Source of the DNA: Hyalangium ruber
Lineage (GTDB): Bacteria > Myxococcota > Myxococcia > Myxococcales > Myxococcaceae
NCBI RefSeq assembly: GCF_034259325.1
Contig: NZ_JAXIVS010000018.1
Span: 110,967-174,966, forward strand
Reading direction: 5' to 3'
DNA: 64,000 nucleotides
Shown: positions 33,361 through 42,757 of the stretch, in pieces
Layout of the letters: the number at the start of each line of letters is the position of its first letter
How positions within the stretch are numbered: the stretch's first letter is position 1
Translations under genes and position numbers: made by a program
Notes under the pieces: model-generated
The model's database searches: none
Told to the model about the DNA's origin: nothing
What the model saw: the letters and a program-made list of their open reading frames with translations, nothing else

Positions 33361-34320
33361 ATGATGGATGCACCTGTCGGACCCGCCTCACCCCTCTCGG
33401 ACAGCGAAGTCACGACGCTCCTGGAGCGCACCAGCCGCACCTTCGCGCTCGCCATCCCCTTGCTCGAGCAGCCCCTGCGGCGAGAGGTGGGCCTGGCGTA
33501 CCTGCTGCTGCGCGTCGCCGACACGCTCGAGGACGCGGCGACATGGACGCGGGAGCAGCGTCGCACGGCGTTGACCGAGATGGAGGTGCTCATCGAGGGT
33601 GGCGCGGGCCCGGGAGCCTCCGAGCTCGCTCACCGCTGGCTGGCGCTATGCCCCTCCGAGGACGCCGGCTACCTGCAACTGTTGGAGCACACGCCCCAGC
33701 TCCTCGCGAGTCTGGAGGCACTGCGCCCCGAAGCCGGCGCCATCCTGCGCCAGTTCGTGCTGCGCACCGTGCGCGGCATGCGGGAGGTGCTGGCCCGTGC
33801 CACCGAGCAAGGCCTGCTGACGTTGGGCTCCCTCGAGGAGCTGCGCGCCTACTGCTACGTGGTGGCCGGACTGGTGGGCGAGCTGCTCACGGAGCTCTTC
33901 CTCCTGGATGAGCGCCTGACGACGTCCGCCCCGAGGCTGCGCGCCCTTGCGCCCCTCTTCGGCGAGGCGCTGCAATTGGTAAACGTGCTGAAGGACGCGA
34001 CGCAGGACCGCGAACAGGGTCGCTCGCTGCTGCCCGAGAGCGTCCGGCTGGAGGATGTCCACGCGCTCGCCGCGAGCGACATCGTCGAGGCGGCCCGCTA
34101 CGTGCGCGTCCTCCACTCCGCGGGAGCCTCGCGCGGGGTGCTGGCCTTCACCTCGCTGCCGCTGCAGCTGGCGCACTCGTCGCTCGAGCTGCTGTCGCGC
34201 AAGGGCCCCGGCGCGAAGGTGTCCCGCTCGGAGGTCGCCTCTCAGATGGAGGCGCTCCAGGAAGCGCTCCAGCGCGGCGTGCTGCCGGACGATGTGAACC
34301 GACTCGCCCAGGACAGGTGA
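33361..34320 (+). CDS. Squalene/phytoene synthase family protein
   Basis: 319 residues; ATG 33361 or the adjacent ATG 33364. It has SRTFALAIPLLEQPLR (substrate-binding SRTF), the first Asp-rich motif DTLED near residue 60, YCYVVAGLVGELLTELF near 163 and the second motif in NVLKDATQDREQG near 210. These are the trans-isoprenyl head-to-head synthases that join two C15 or C20 diphosphates to squalene or phytoene. YCYVVAGLVG is nearer the squalene-synthase form than the phytoene form. No other isoprenoid genes are adjacent. It ends ten bases before the next gene. Confidence 0.92.
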   Translation: MMDAPVGPASPLSDSEVTTLLERTSRTFALAIPLLEQPLRREVGLAYLLLRVADTLEDAATWTREQRRTALTEMEVLIEGGAGPGASELAHRWLALCPSEDAGYLQLLEHTPQLLASLEALRPEAGAILRQFVLRTVRGMREVLARATEQGLLTLGSLEELRAYCYVVAGLVGELLTELFLLDERLTTSAPRLRALAPLFGEALQLVNVLKDATQDREQGRSLLPESVRLEDVHALAASDIVEAARYVRVLHSAGASRGVLAFTSLPLQLAHSSLELLSRKGPGAKVSRSEVASQMEALQEALQRGVLPDDVNRLAQDR

Positions 34321-34330
34321 GGACGCGGAC

Positions 34331-35575
34331 GTGATGCGCCAGCTGCTCGACCAGCTCTACAGCCGTGACGCGAAGACCTCTGACTCGGCCCGGGAACAGC
34401 TCATGTTCCACAGGACGAGCACCGAGGAGGACGCCCGCGCAATCGTCGAGGCGCTCTCACGCGAGGCGCCCAGCCCCCGGTCCGCGTACGACCGGCCCGA
34501 AGGCGTCCTCCTGGGCCTCATCCAGTCCCCCGGCAGCCAGGAGGCGATGGAGTACTTCCGAGACCATGCGCCCGCCGCCATCATGGCCGCCTGGCCGCGA
34601 CTGGCGGAGCGGGACCGCGGCTTCGCGCTCAAGGTACTGGCGATGATCGGCTCCCGGGAGGGCCTGGCCTTCGTCGCCCGCACCCTGGCCGAGCCCAAGG
34701 GACCGAGCGACTACATGGTCTCGTTCGCCCTGGAGGCCATCCCCGCGGATACCGAGCACGTGGAGGCCCTCTTCCCGACCCTGGAACCGGTGCTCGACTT
34801 CGAGGACGACCGGGCGGTGATGGTGCTGGACTTCGCCAACCGGCTGGCGATGGCCGGGCGGCTGCGTCCCCACCCGGCGGCGACCCGGCTGGACCGCCTG
34901 CAGCGCGTCATCGAGAGCGAGGACGAGGGCCGCTACGGCCACGCCATCTCCGCCTGCTACGCGCTGGCCTCGATTCCAGGCGCTCGGGCGCTGGAGCTGT
35001 TGGAGATCGCCTCCCAGCACCCTGATCCGCTGGTCCGGATGGAGGCGCTCTACAGCAAGGTCCGGCACGGTGCTCCCGACGCAGCGGAGGCCCTGGCGAA
35101 AGCCACGCTGGACCCGACGATTGCCCTACAGGCGCGGAAGTACCTGAAGGAGCTGGGCAAGGCGCACCTCATCCCCAAGGAGGCGAATGATCGCGCCTTC
35201 CTGGCGAAGGCGGAGATGATCTCCTGGCTCACGCACCCCAACGAGTTCGACGGACCTCCGGAGTCGATCGTCCTCTGGGACCGGCGGGTGCTCGACTGGC
35301 CTCCCACGAAGGACCGGCGCGAGCTGTTCCTGTTCCACTACCGCTACCCGGCCTGGAACCCGGAGGAGGAGCCCGAGCAGGGCGTGGGGCTCGTCGGCTC
35401 GGTCACCTTCAGCCTCACGAACCAGACGCAGCCTCCTCCGGAGGGGACTCCGGAGGACGCTTACGTGGCCCACTGCCTGTGGGAGCTGCGACAGGAAGGG
35501 GATCCGCGCGGCGAGACGCTGACGCCGGAGGCCACGCGGAGGCTGCTCGGCTTCAAGCCGAAGCTCGTGAGCTGA
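34331..35575 (+). CDS. HEAT-repeat-like hypothetical protein, 414 aa
   Basis: The start is GTG 34331 or ATG 34334. Residues 1-290 are a run of helical pairs (AIVEALSREAP; MEYFRDHAPAAIMAAWPRL; EGLAFVARTLAEP; ALELLEIASQHPDPLVRMEAL) with HEAT/armadillo spacing. Residues about 300-400 form a beta-containing C-terminal domain (ELFLFHYRYPAW; VGLVGSVTFSLTNQTQ; DAYVAHCLWEL). The C-terminal segment resembles domains found in proteins adjacent to cytoplasmic scaffolds, but no named family is recognised. It is probably cotranscribed with the squalene/phytoene synthase. Its stop directly abuts the convergent stop of the macroglobulin gene. Confidence 0.78.
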   Translation: MMRQLLDQLYSRDAKTSDSAREQLMFHRTSTEEDARAIVEALSREAPSPRSAYDRPEGVLLGLIQSPGSQEAMEYFRDHAPAAIMAAWPRLAERDRGFALKVLAMIGSREGLAFVARTLAEPKGPSDYMVSFALEAIPADTEHVEALFPTLEPVLDFEDDRAVMVLDFANRLAMAGRLRPHPAATRLDRLQRVIESEDEGRYGHAISACYALASIPGARALELLEIASQHPDPLVRMEALYSKVRHGAPDAAEALAKATLDPTIALQARKYLKELGKAHLIPKEANDRAFLAKAEMISWLTHPNEFDGPPESIVLWDRRVLDWPPTKDRRELFLFHYRYPAWNPEEEPEQGVGLVGSVTFSLTNQTQPPPEGTPEDAYVAHCLWELRQEGDPRGETLTPEATRRLLGFKPKLVS

Positions 35576-37933
35576 TCAGCGCACCGTCCAGAGGGCCGGA
35601 GGGACGTAGGAGATGAGGTCCGGCCGCTCCACGGGGAAGAGGCTGGAGGCCCCACCCTGCAGCGTGCCCGCCAGCGTGGGCACCACCCGGAAGCTGGCCT
35701 GGAAGGGCACGCCGGCGTCGCGGGGTGGCAGGGAGAGCGTCAGCGCCCCATCCTCCACCTCATAAGAGGACACCTTGCCCTCGGCCACGAGGCGCTCGAG
35801 GCTCTGCGTGTCCGCCTGCGCCCCCGCTGGCAGCGCATAGCGCAGCTCGAGCGCCATTCCCGCCGGAGTGGCCGCCTGCAGCGCCACCTCCACGGGCTGG
35901 CCCACCTTCGCCTCTGCCGGCACCTTCACCGCCAGCTCCAGCCCCTGGCCCTTCTCGGACTTCCACGGCACATAGGCGCTCAGTGACAGCGAGAAGCCCA
36001 ACCCTGGCACCGCGGGCTCCGCGCGCACCGTCCACGTGTGCGCTCCCGCCGAGCCCGGCGCCGCCGCCTCCAGCGCCAGCACGTCGCGCAGGGCCTTGGC
36101 ATCGAAGGTGCCTTCGCTGAGCACCTTGCCATCGCGCTCGAGCACCACCTGCACCCGCGAGGGCAGCGGCTGGGAGAAGAGCGCCATCGCGGCCTGGAGG
36201 CACAGGAGGTTGGTGCGGCCATCGCCCCAGCCCAACCCCGGCTGGTAGCCGGAGAGCAGCGCCGTGCCCAGGTCCGCCATCGGCGCCTTGGCGTCTCCGG
36301 CGAGCGCGAGCACCGCCAGCGCCGTGGCCTCCACCTCGGGCGGCGCCGTCCCGTCCGCGCGCACCACGCCGGGCTCCACCGGCAGGGACACCGCGCCGTC
36401 CTCGCGCTTCTTCAGCGCCTGGCGCACCTGCTCACGCAGGCGCTCCTGGAGCGAGCCCGTCACCCCGCCGCTGGCCAGCACGGCCGCCGCGGTGTAGCCC
36501 TCCTGCACCTGCGAGAGGTTGCGCTCGAAGGCGCCGAGGGCCCGCGCGCTGAAGGCCGCAGCCCGCTGGCTCCCGCCCTTGGAGGCGCTGGAGGCCGCGC
36601 GCACCGCCTGCGCGCAGTCGGCGGTGGCCACCAGCAGCCGCTGCAGCGTCCACCCGTCCGCGCCCTGGCAGGTGCCATCCGGGCGTTGCGCGTTGGCCAC
36701 CTGCGCGGCCAGGCGCTCCCCGAGCCGCGAGAGCACCGGGTTGTCCGGGTGGGTGAGCGCCGCCTGCGCCAGCAGCGCCGCGGTGGGCACGTCCGGCGAG
36801 CGGCCCGCGCGCAGCACCCGCTGCCCGGCCACCATGGACATGGCCTTGAGCGCCTCGGTGTCCGCCGTCTCGCCCAGCGTCTTCAGCAGCGTGGGCGCGC
36901 GGCCCGACAGCAGCAGCGCGTAGGCATCCTCCGCCACGCCCCCGCGCCCGCTGGCGGCGGCCAGCTCCGCGCGCAGCACGCCCAGGGCGCCCGGGTACAC
37001 CAGCAGCCGCACCCGCTCGCTGCCGGCCTCCACCTCCGCCGGCCCCTCCAGCGTGAGGGTGCGCGGCGCCGCGAGCGAGCCCCCGCGCGTCTGGCCCACC
37101 GGCCGCCCGGTGGGCACCACGTCGAAGCCGCGCACCACCGCGTCGGTGGTGCCCAGCGAGGCCCGCACGGAGACAGGGCCCGGCTGGGTGGCCTTCAGCG
37201 TCACGTACTCCACCACGCTGCCCTGGGCGGGCACCCGCACGGTGCGGGCGGCATTGCCCTCCACCACCGCGCCCTCGGCCGAGAGCTTCAGCGGCTGCTC
37301 CACCGCTCCGCCCGTGGTGTTCACCACCTGCACGGGCAGGCGCACGGTGTCCCCCGTGCGCAGGAAGGCGGGCACCACCGGGTCCACATAGGTGGGAAGC
37401 GTGCCCGCGAAGCTCGTCACCGCGCCCGCCTGCGCGCCCGAGCGCGAGTGCCCCAGGGCCAGCACCCGCCACCGGGTGAGCCGGTCCGGCACCCGCACCG
37501 GCACCGTCGCCTGTCCGGCCGCGTCCGTCACCACCAGCGGCTCGAAGAGGAATGTCTCGGGGAACCAGGCGCGGCTGGGCGCCGCCTCGGCCTCCACTCT
37601 GCCGAACTCATCCGCCAGCTCGGACTCTGGCTCCATCCTCGACGTCGCCAGGGGCATGGGCTTGGCCATTGGCATGGACTGGCGTCGCTTCTTCGCCGAC
37701 ACCTTCCGGTCCTCGCCGCCCCCTCCTTCCGCGAGTTCCTCCGCCGGAGGCGCCATGGCATAGCCCGGCGCAGCCTTCGAGGCATCCATTTCCATGTACG
37801 ACGCGTTACCGGCGAGCGCGGGAGCGGACGCCATGAGCACGTTGCCACTGGACAGGAACAGGAAGCCGCAGGTGACTATGCCCAGCATGAACCCCGCGAA
37901 CAGGATGCCGCCAATCTTCAGTGCGCGCTTCAT
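35576..37933 (-). CDS. Alpha-2-macroglobulin-like protein, C-terminal half
   Basis: 785 residues. ATG 37933 overlaps the stop of the upstream gene (ATGA). An N-terminal membrane or signal helix is at about 8-30 (IGGILFAGFMLGIVTCGFLFL). Residues about 115-200 are the A2M domain (AWFPETFLFEPLVVTDAAGQ, TRWRVLALGHS). The TED-like all-helical region follows (about 310-570) and a C-terminal beta domain ends the protein. The thioester motif GCxEQ that crosslinks protease in classical macroglobulins is absent; the equivalent stretch reads GRGGVAEDAYALL. It should act with the N-terminal half as a periplasmic protease trap or inert scaffold. Confidence 0.88.
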   Translation of the reverse strand: MKRALKIGGILFAGFMLGIVTCGFLFLSSGNVLMASAPALAGNASYMEMDASKAAPGYAMAPPAEELAEGGGGEDRKVSAKKRRQSMPMAKPMPLATSRMEPESELADEFGRVEAEAAPSRAWFPETFLFEPLVVTDAAGQATVPVRVPDRLTRWRVLALGHSRSGAQAGAVTSFAGTLPTYVDPVVPAFLRTGDTVRLPVQVVNTTGGAVEQPLKLSAEGAVVEGNAARTVRVPAQGSVVEYVTLKATQPGPVSVRASLGTTDAVVRGFDVVPTGRPVGQTRGGSLAAPRTLTLEGPAEVEAGSERVRLLVYPGALGVLRAELAAASGRGGVAEDAYALLLSGRAPTLLKTLGETADTEALKAMSMVAGQRVLRAGRSPDVPTAALLAQAALTHPDNPVLSRLGERLAAQVANAQRPDGTCQGADGWTLQRLLVATADCAQAVRAASSASKGGSQRAAAFSARALGAFERNLSQVQEGYTAAAVLASGGVTGSLQERLREQVRQALKKREDGAVSLPVEPGVVRADGTAPPEVEATALAVLALAGDAKAPMADLGTALLSGYQPGLGWGDGRTNLLCLQAAMALFSQPLPSRVQVVLERDGKVLSEGTFDAKALRDVLALEAAAPGSAGAHTWTVRAEPAVPGLGFSLSLSAYVPWKSEKGQGLELAVKVPAEAKVGQPVEVALQAATPAGMALELRYALPAGAQADTQSLERLVAEGKVSSYEVEDGALTLSLPPRDAGVPFQASFRVVPTLAGTLQGGASSLFPVERPDLISYVPPALWTVR

Positions 37934-40900
37934 GGCGCCTCCCGGGCGACCCACGCGCCCCAGTTCTCGACGTCCTCGGACAGCCGCGTTCCACCCACCA
38001 CCACCACCCGCGGATCAGTGAGCGCGAGCAGATCCGGTGGCAGCCGCGACAGCTTCAACCGGCGCCCGTAGGCGTCCGTGACGCTCTCGCCGCGCTTCTC
38101 ACAGGCACTCAGCGCCTGCTCCCACAGCTGGGCCATGCCGGCGGGGCTCAGCGTCTCCCCGGCGGGCGCCTTCTCCTCCCAGGTGCGCACCTGCGCCGTC
38201 AGCTCTCCCAGCACCCGGTAGAAGGGCTCGGCCACCTCCACCTCTGGCTCGAAGGGGCTCTGGGCGAGCATGGACAACGAGGGCTCCGACTCTTCGGGGC
38301 GCGGCACGCCCGTCACGCGCACCAGGGCCGCCGCCGCCGCGTTGGCGCCGCGAATGCGCCCCATGGCAAGCGCCTGCCCATCGAGCACCCCGAAGGCGGG
38401 GCTGGCCACCGCGGGCACGGGCCGCACTTCCCCGAGCGCTCCCGGCCCGGGAAGGGGCGCCAGTTGCGCCAGCCCCTCATCCACGCCGAAGAGGCCCACG
38501 GCGGCAGGGCCCTCCTTGCCCTCCACGCGGGTGCGCAGCAGCAGGCGGGCCACCTCTCCGGGGGCGTAGGCGGGCTTCTCCGGCGCCACCTCCAGGGCGA
38601 GCTGCGCGCGCGGCGCGGCGTACACCCGGGCGATCGCCTCGCCCCACCGCACCTCGGCCCAGCCCTCGAAGTTCGCGGGCAGGCGGAAGCTCGCCACGCG
38701 CGCGGCCTTCTCCACCTTGGACTCCAGCCGCTCCGCCCCCGCCTCCAGCCAGAGCTTCTCTGGCAGCTCGCCGGTGAAGCCCGGGCCGCGCAAGAGCTCC
38801 ACCCGCACCTCCTCTCCACCACGCGCGAGCACCGGGGTGGCGCGCAGCCGCTGAGCGGGGAGCTCGGTGGGAGCCAGGAAGAGCTTCGTCGAGCCGGCGT
38901 CCTTGCCCTCCACCTGGGCGCTCACCATCAGCTCGTAGCCCAGGCGCGTCGTGGCCTGGGCCTGGGCCTCCTCCTCCGAGGCGTAGGCGGGCCGCGCGCT
39001 GAGGTACGCCACGCCCATCATGTCCGGCGGCGACTCGCCATCCTCGCGCGCCTGTCCCATCGGCAGGGTGACGCGGGCGAAGCGGGCCTGGAGGCAAGGA
39101 AGCACCGAGGCGGGCAGCCACTCCTCCCCCTCCTCCTTGGGAGCGGGCGCCCACCCCACCTCCACCTCGGGACGGTCCGCCCGCACGCGCCAGCGCAGGA
39201 CCACGGGCGCTTGCGCCTCCTCCTCCAGCTTCGCGGGCAGGCACGCGCGCGCGTCCAGCGCCGCCTCCTGCAACGCCTCCTCGAGGTGGGAGGGCTTGGC
39301 GGTGACGGAGTTCACCTCCATCTCCAGCTCGGGGAGCCGCGGATCCATGACGGTGAAGCTCAGGGAGAGCATGCGCTCGCGTCCCGCCGACAGCGTGCGC
39401 CCTCGGGCCACCTCGGCGAGACAGGCCGAGAGCCGCCCCGGGCCGCTCACCACCTCGGCAACACCGCCACCGGCATTCACCCGCACGCCCAGGTGCGCCT
39501 CACCGGTGCCCATATCTGCCGAGACGAAGCGCGCACATGGATGGAACGCGGGCAGCCACCGCTCCAGGGCCACCTGGTCCTCCAGCGAGGGCTCATGCCC
39601 CGAGCCGAGCAGATCCATCGTGTCCGAGAACGCCACGGGCGGCGGAGGCGGCGCCCTGCGCACCGGCATGGGAGGAATGACGACGTTGACGGGGACGCCC
39701 GGATCGAACTGCAGGGCGGCCACGCCATCCTCATCGGCCACGGCGCGCACGCCAGTGTCACGCGGATCCCACGCGCGCTTGACGGTGAGCTCCGCGCCGG
39801 GCAGCACCTGCCCATCCGCGCTGGTGACGCGCAGGTAGACGCGGTTGCTGTAGTTCTGCACCAGGCCACCCTCCAGCTCCGTCACGGCGGAGACGGCGAG
39901 GGCATCCTCGGAGAGCAGCACGGAGACGCCACCCACCACCGAGTCTCCGGCGGGATCCACGGCCGTCACCTGGGCCGAGAGGGTCACCTGGCCACGCAGG
40001 TCCCCGGGCACGCGCGGCAGGCTCACCCGGAAGCGCCCGGCCCCGTCCGTCTTCGCTTGGGTGGGCAGCGCGCCACCGAGCCACTCCAAGGGCAGCGGCC
40101 ACGCGCCGGAGGGGCGCCAGCCGAACGACACGCTCGCGCCCGCCACCGGCGCACCCGAGCTATAGAGCACCTGCCCCTCCACGGAGGGCGTCTCCCCCGC
40201 GCGCCAGAAGGGCTGGGGGCTGGAGGCCTCCACGCGGAAGCGCGGCAGGGTGAAGGGCTCCACTTGGAAGGAGGCCTCGGCGCTGGTGCCGCCGCTCATC
40301 CAGAGCACCCGCCAGGTCCCCGTGGGAGCACCGCGGTCCAGGGGGATGGCGCCGGACACCACGCCCCAGGGGCCGGCTGGGGCGCGCTCCTCCAGCACGG
40401 AGTCTCCGTTGGGATCCACCACCACCCACGTGCCGGGGCGCCCGTCCAGGGGGCTCAGGTCCTTGGCTCGCAGCGCGACGGCGCGGAACTGCACCCGGTG
40501 GCCGGGCTCATAAAGAGGACGATCCGTGAGGACATGGATGCGCGCGGGCGAGTAGAGGGGCAGCGTGGCCTCCACCGAGTCGGTGCCCAGGGGCGTGGTG
40601 ACGCGGGCCCGCAGCCGGTAGTCCCCATCCGGCAGCACGGGCAGCTTCACCTGCCCCACGAGCGCGGCGTCATCCTCGCGCTCCCAGCCCTTCTCAGGGG
40701 AGAGCGGCGTCTCCTTGCCGGCGGCGTCCAGCAGCGTGAGCTGAGCCTCCGCCCGGCGTACCACCCGGGCCAGCAGCTCCTGGCCGGGCAGCTCCCCGAC
40801 ACCATGGGCCAGGGCCCACACGCGTACGGTGCCGGTGCGCTCGCGCGCCAGCTCCTGCACCTGCAGGTTCACCGTCTGCCGGAAGCGCCCATCCGGGCAA

Positions 40901-41025
40901 TGTGCCACGCGCACGCCATGGAACAGCCAGGCCGACAGGCACAGCTGCGAAGCGGCGATCGCCACCGCCCCGAGCACCACCGCGAAGCCGCCGGCGAGAA
41001 GCCAGCGGCGGGTCCGGACCTTCAT
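37930..41025 (-). CDS. Alpha-2-macroglobulin-like protein, N-terminal half (MG domains)
   Basis: 1031 residues from ATG 41025 with GGGGAGG upstream. A signal-anchor is at about 8-32. The MG2 domain is recognisable near 160-250 (PARIHVLTDRPLYEPGHRVQFRAVAL ... GTWRVLWMSGG), then repeated beta domains (GTPSVEGQVLYSSGAPVAGASV; GRFRVSLPRVPGDL). Residues about 490-680 contain a Cys-containing inserted region with an ARFVSADMGTGEAHLG segment not typical of macroglobulins. The bait region cannot be located. Bacterial A2M of the YfhM type is a single chain of about 1600-1800 residues, and the two genes here sum to that size. Confidence 0.88.
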   Translation of the reverse strand: MKVRTRRWLLAGGFAVVLGAVAIAASQLCLSAWLFHGVRVAHCPDGRFRQTVNLQVQELARERTGTVRVWALAHGVGELPGQELLARVVRRAEAQLTLLDAAGKETPLSPEKGWEREDDAALVGQVKLPVLPDGDYRLRARVTTPLGTDSVEATLPLYSPARIHVLTDRPLYEPGHRVQFRAVALRAKDLSPLDGRPGTWVVVDPNGDSVLEERAPAGPWGVVSGAIPLDRGAPTGTWRVLWMSGGTSAEASFQVEPFTLPRFRVEASSPQPFWRAGETPSVEGQVLYSSGAPVAGASVSFGWRPSGAWPLPLEWLGGALPTQAKTDGAGRFRVSLPRVPGDLRGQVTLSAQVTAVDPAGDSVVGGVSVLLSEDALAVSAVTELEGGLVQNYSNRVYLRVTSADGQVLPGAELTVKRAWDPRDTGVRAVADEDGVAALQFDPGVPVNVVIPPMPVRRAPPPPPVAFSDTMDLLGSGHEPSLEDQVALERWLPAFHPCARFVSADMGTGEAHLGVRVNAGGGVAEVVSGPGRLSACLAEVARGRTLSAGRERMLSLSFTVMDPRLPELEMEVNSVTAKPSHLEEALQEAALDARACLPAKLEEEAQAPVVLRWRVRADRPEVEVGWAPAPKEEGEEWLPASVLPCLQARFARVTLPMGQAREDGESPPDMMGVAYLSARPAYASEEEAQAQATTRLGYELMVSAQVEGKDAGSTKLFLAPTELPAQRLRATPVLARGGEEVRVELLRGPGFTGELPEKLWLEAGAERLESKVEKAARVASFRLPANFEGWAEVRWGEAIARVYAAPRAQLALEVAPEKPAYAPGEVARLLLRTRVEGKEGPAAVGLFGVDEGLAQLAPLPGPGALGEVRPVPAVASPAFGVLDGQALAMGRIRGANAAAAALVRVTGVPRPEESEPSLSMLAQSPFEPEVEVAEPFYRVLGELTAQVRTWEEKAPAGETLSPAGMAQLWEQALSACEKRGESVTDAYGRRLKLSRLPPDLLALTDPRVVVVGGTRLSEDVENWGAWVAREAP

Positions 41026-41086
41026 GTCTGCCTCCCCGACCCCCACTCTATGCCGGGTCGGGGGCAGCGTGCCCGCTCGCCTACTC

Positions 41087-42634
41087 CTACTCCAGATCGT
41101 TGCTCAACTGCTCCGGCTCGCCGTCCTGATCGATGACCCACACGTCCCAGGTGTCATCCGAGTCCATGTTGGCGTAGGCGCAGACGGAGAAGCCGTCCTT
41201 GGCGCCCTGGCCCACGGAGGTCAGCCCCTGGCACGGGTGGGGCGGCGGGGCCACCTGGCACCCCTGCTTGTCACAGGGCAGGCACTGCTTGCCCATGCAG
41301 TAGGTGTAGAGGCGCCCCTTCTCCGGCGAGAAGCCGATCTCCTCGAAGCTACGGCCCCACCGGTCCTTCTCCTGGAAGTAGACGCGCTGAGAGGTGAAGG
41401 CCGCCTTGAGGTTGGCCCGCACCTCGGACTGCTTGGCGCGGCCCTGGAACTTGATGAAGTTGGGGATGGCGATGGCGGAGAGGATGCCCATCATCGCCAC
41501 GGGAGTGCCGCCACCGGAGAGCTGGTCGGCCAGCTCCTTCACCGAGCCCTCGGGCACCGTGAAGGCCAGGGAGAAGCTGTCCTGGGTGGAGGACACCTGG
41601 AGCGACTGGCGCGTCTGGGTCCAGTAGCCCTTCTCGTCCACCACTCGCTCGGCGGTGAGGGCGCTCGTGGCCTGCTTCAGCGAGGCTGGCGCGGTGGCGT
41701 CCGCGGCGACGGCCTTCTGCACCTCGGCCAGCCCGGCGGCAACGCGCTGGCGCACCTCGGCCTGATGGGTGTCGTAGTCGGTGATGGACTTCTTCACGAT
41801 CGCATCCAGCATGCCGATGTCCTTCGGCGCGGCACCCTGCACGTTCAGGCTCAGGCGCACCGCATCCCGGCCGGTGAAGGCCAGCCGGCCACGGCCCTTG
41901 GCGCCCAGGTCCACGCGCAGGCCCACCAGCAGCGGCGCCTCGCCGGGCGTGGCGGCCGGAGCGGTGGGGGGCGGCAGCGCCTCGAAGGCGGTCAGCGCGG
42001 TGGGCGTGCCGAACAGCAGCAGGCCTCGCTTCGGGCGGATGCAGACGGGGGTGCCCAGCTCCGAACCCTCCACACACAGGTCCTGCCCGCGCAGGGCCAT
42101 GCGCACCTCGGCGCCCTCGCGCCCCAGCTCCTGAGCCACGGCGCGGAGGATGGAGGCCACGCCCGCCAGCAGCTCCGGGTTCTCCGGCGAGCCCTCATCC
42201 ACGGCCAGCGCGCCCACCACCTCGTTGGGGAGCACCTCCGGACCCTGGCGCAGAGCGCGATCGGTGGGGACGATGAAGGCGATGCGACGCACGCCCGGCC
42301 ACTTCGCCCACTGGCGCAGCAGGGCTCCGGCCACGGAGCCCCGAGCGAAGAGGCGCGCCTCGGAGCCCTCTCCCACGGACAGCTGGGCCATGACGGTGGA
42401 GGCCATGCCCGCGAGCTGATCCATCGTCGGCCCCTTGCCGGCCAGCCCCAGGTCCTCGAAGGCATCCAGGTTCACCACCAGCGCACCGCCGGGCCCGGGC
42501 GCCTCGGCGCGAGCGAAGACGGCGGCGGCCTCGGGCGACAGCGGAGGCGGAGGCGGGGGCGGCGGCGGCGTGGAAGGCGTGGTGGCACAGCCGACCGCCA
42601 GGGCGGCGAAGAGGGCAACGAGACGCAGACGCAT
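41087..42634 (-). CDS. Lipoprotein with an internal type IV pilin-like domain
   Basis: 515 residues; ATG 42634 has GGAG upstream. The lipobox AVGC puts the lipid Cys at 16, followed by a poly-Pro stretch. Residues about 35-370 are an alpha/beta region that repeats features of DUF3352-like lipoproteins (GALVVNLDAFEDLGLAGKG; LLVGLRVDLG). From about 381 comes GILSAIAIPNFIKFQGRAKQ, then AAFTSQRVYFQEKDRW and EEIGFSPEKGRLYTY, which matches the mature helix and early sheet of PilA-type pilins but lacks the prepilin cleavage sequence. The last 60 residues have four Cys and an acidic end. A fusion of a lipoprotein with a pilin module is the simplest reading. Confidence 0.82.
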   Translation of the reverse strand: MRLRLVALFAALAVGCATTPSTPPPPPPPPPLSPEAAAVFARAEAPGPGGALVVNLDAFEDLGLAGKGPTMDQLAGMASTVMAQLSVGEGSEARLFARGSVAGALLRQWAKWPGVRRIAFIVPTDRALRQGPEVLPNEVVGALAVDEGSPENPELLAGVASILRAVAQELGREGAEVRMALRGQDLCVEGSELGTPVCIRPKRGLLLFGTPTALTAFEALPPPTAPAATPGEAPLLVGLRVDLGAKGRGRLAFTGRDAVRLSLNVQGAAPKDIGMLDAIVKKSITDYDTHQAEVRQRVAAGLAEVQKAVAADATAPASLKQATSALTAERVVDEKGYWTQTRQSLQVSSTQDSFSLAFTVPEGSVKELADQLSGGGTPVAMMGILSAIAIPNFIKFQGRAKQSEVRANLKAAFTSQRVYFQEKDRWGRSFEEIGFSPEKGRLYTYCMGKQCLPCDKQGCQVAPPPHPCQGLTSVGQGAKDGFSVCAYANMDSDDTWDVWVIDQDGEPEQLSNDLE

Positions 42635-42757
42635 GCGGACTCCATCAGAGGAAAGCGCTTGGGTGTCTAGTCTTCCGAGCGGCAGGGATCGAGGGCTTTT
42701 CGCGAAGTTGCGCTAGCGTCGGCGCCCTCCCTTTGCCACCGGGGTTCCCGCTCCACC

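Noticed and set aside
36038..41136. Very long plus-strand open frames opposite the macroglobulin genes
   Set aside because: They are low-complexity Arg/His/Leu/Gly readings that mirror the real genes on the other strand.
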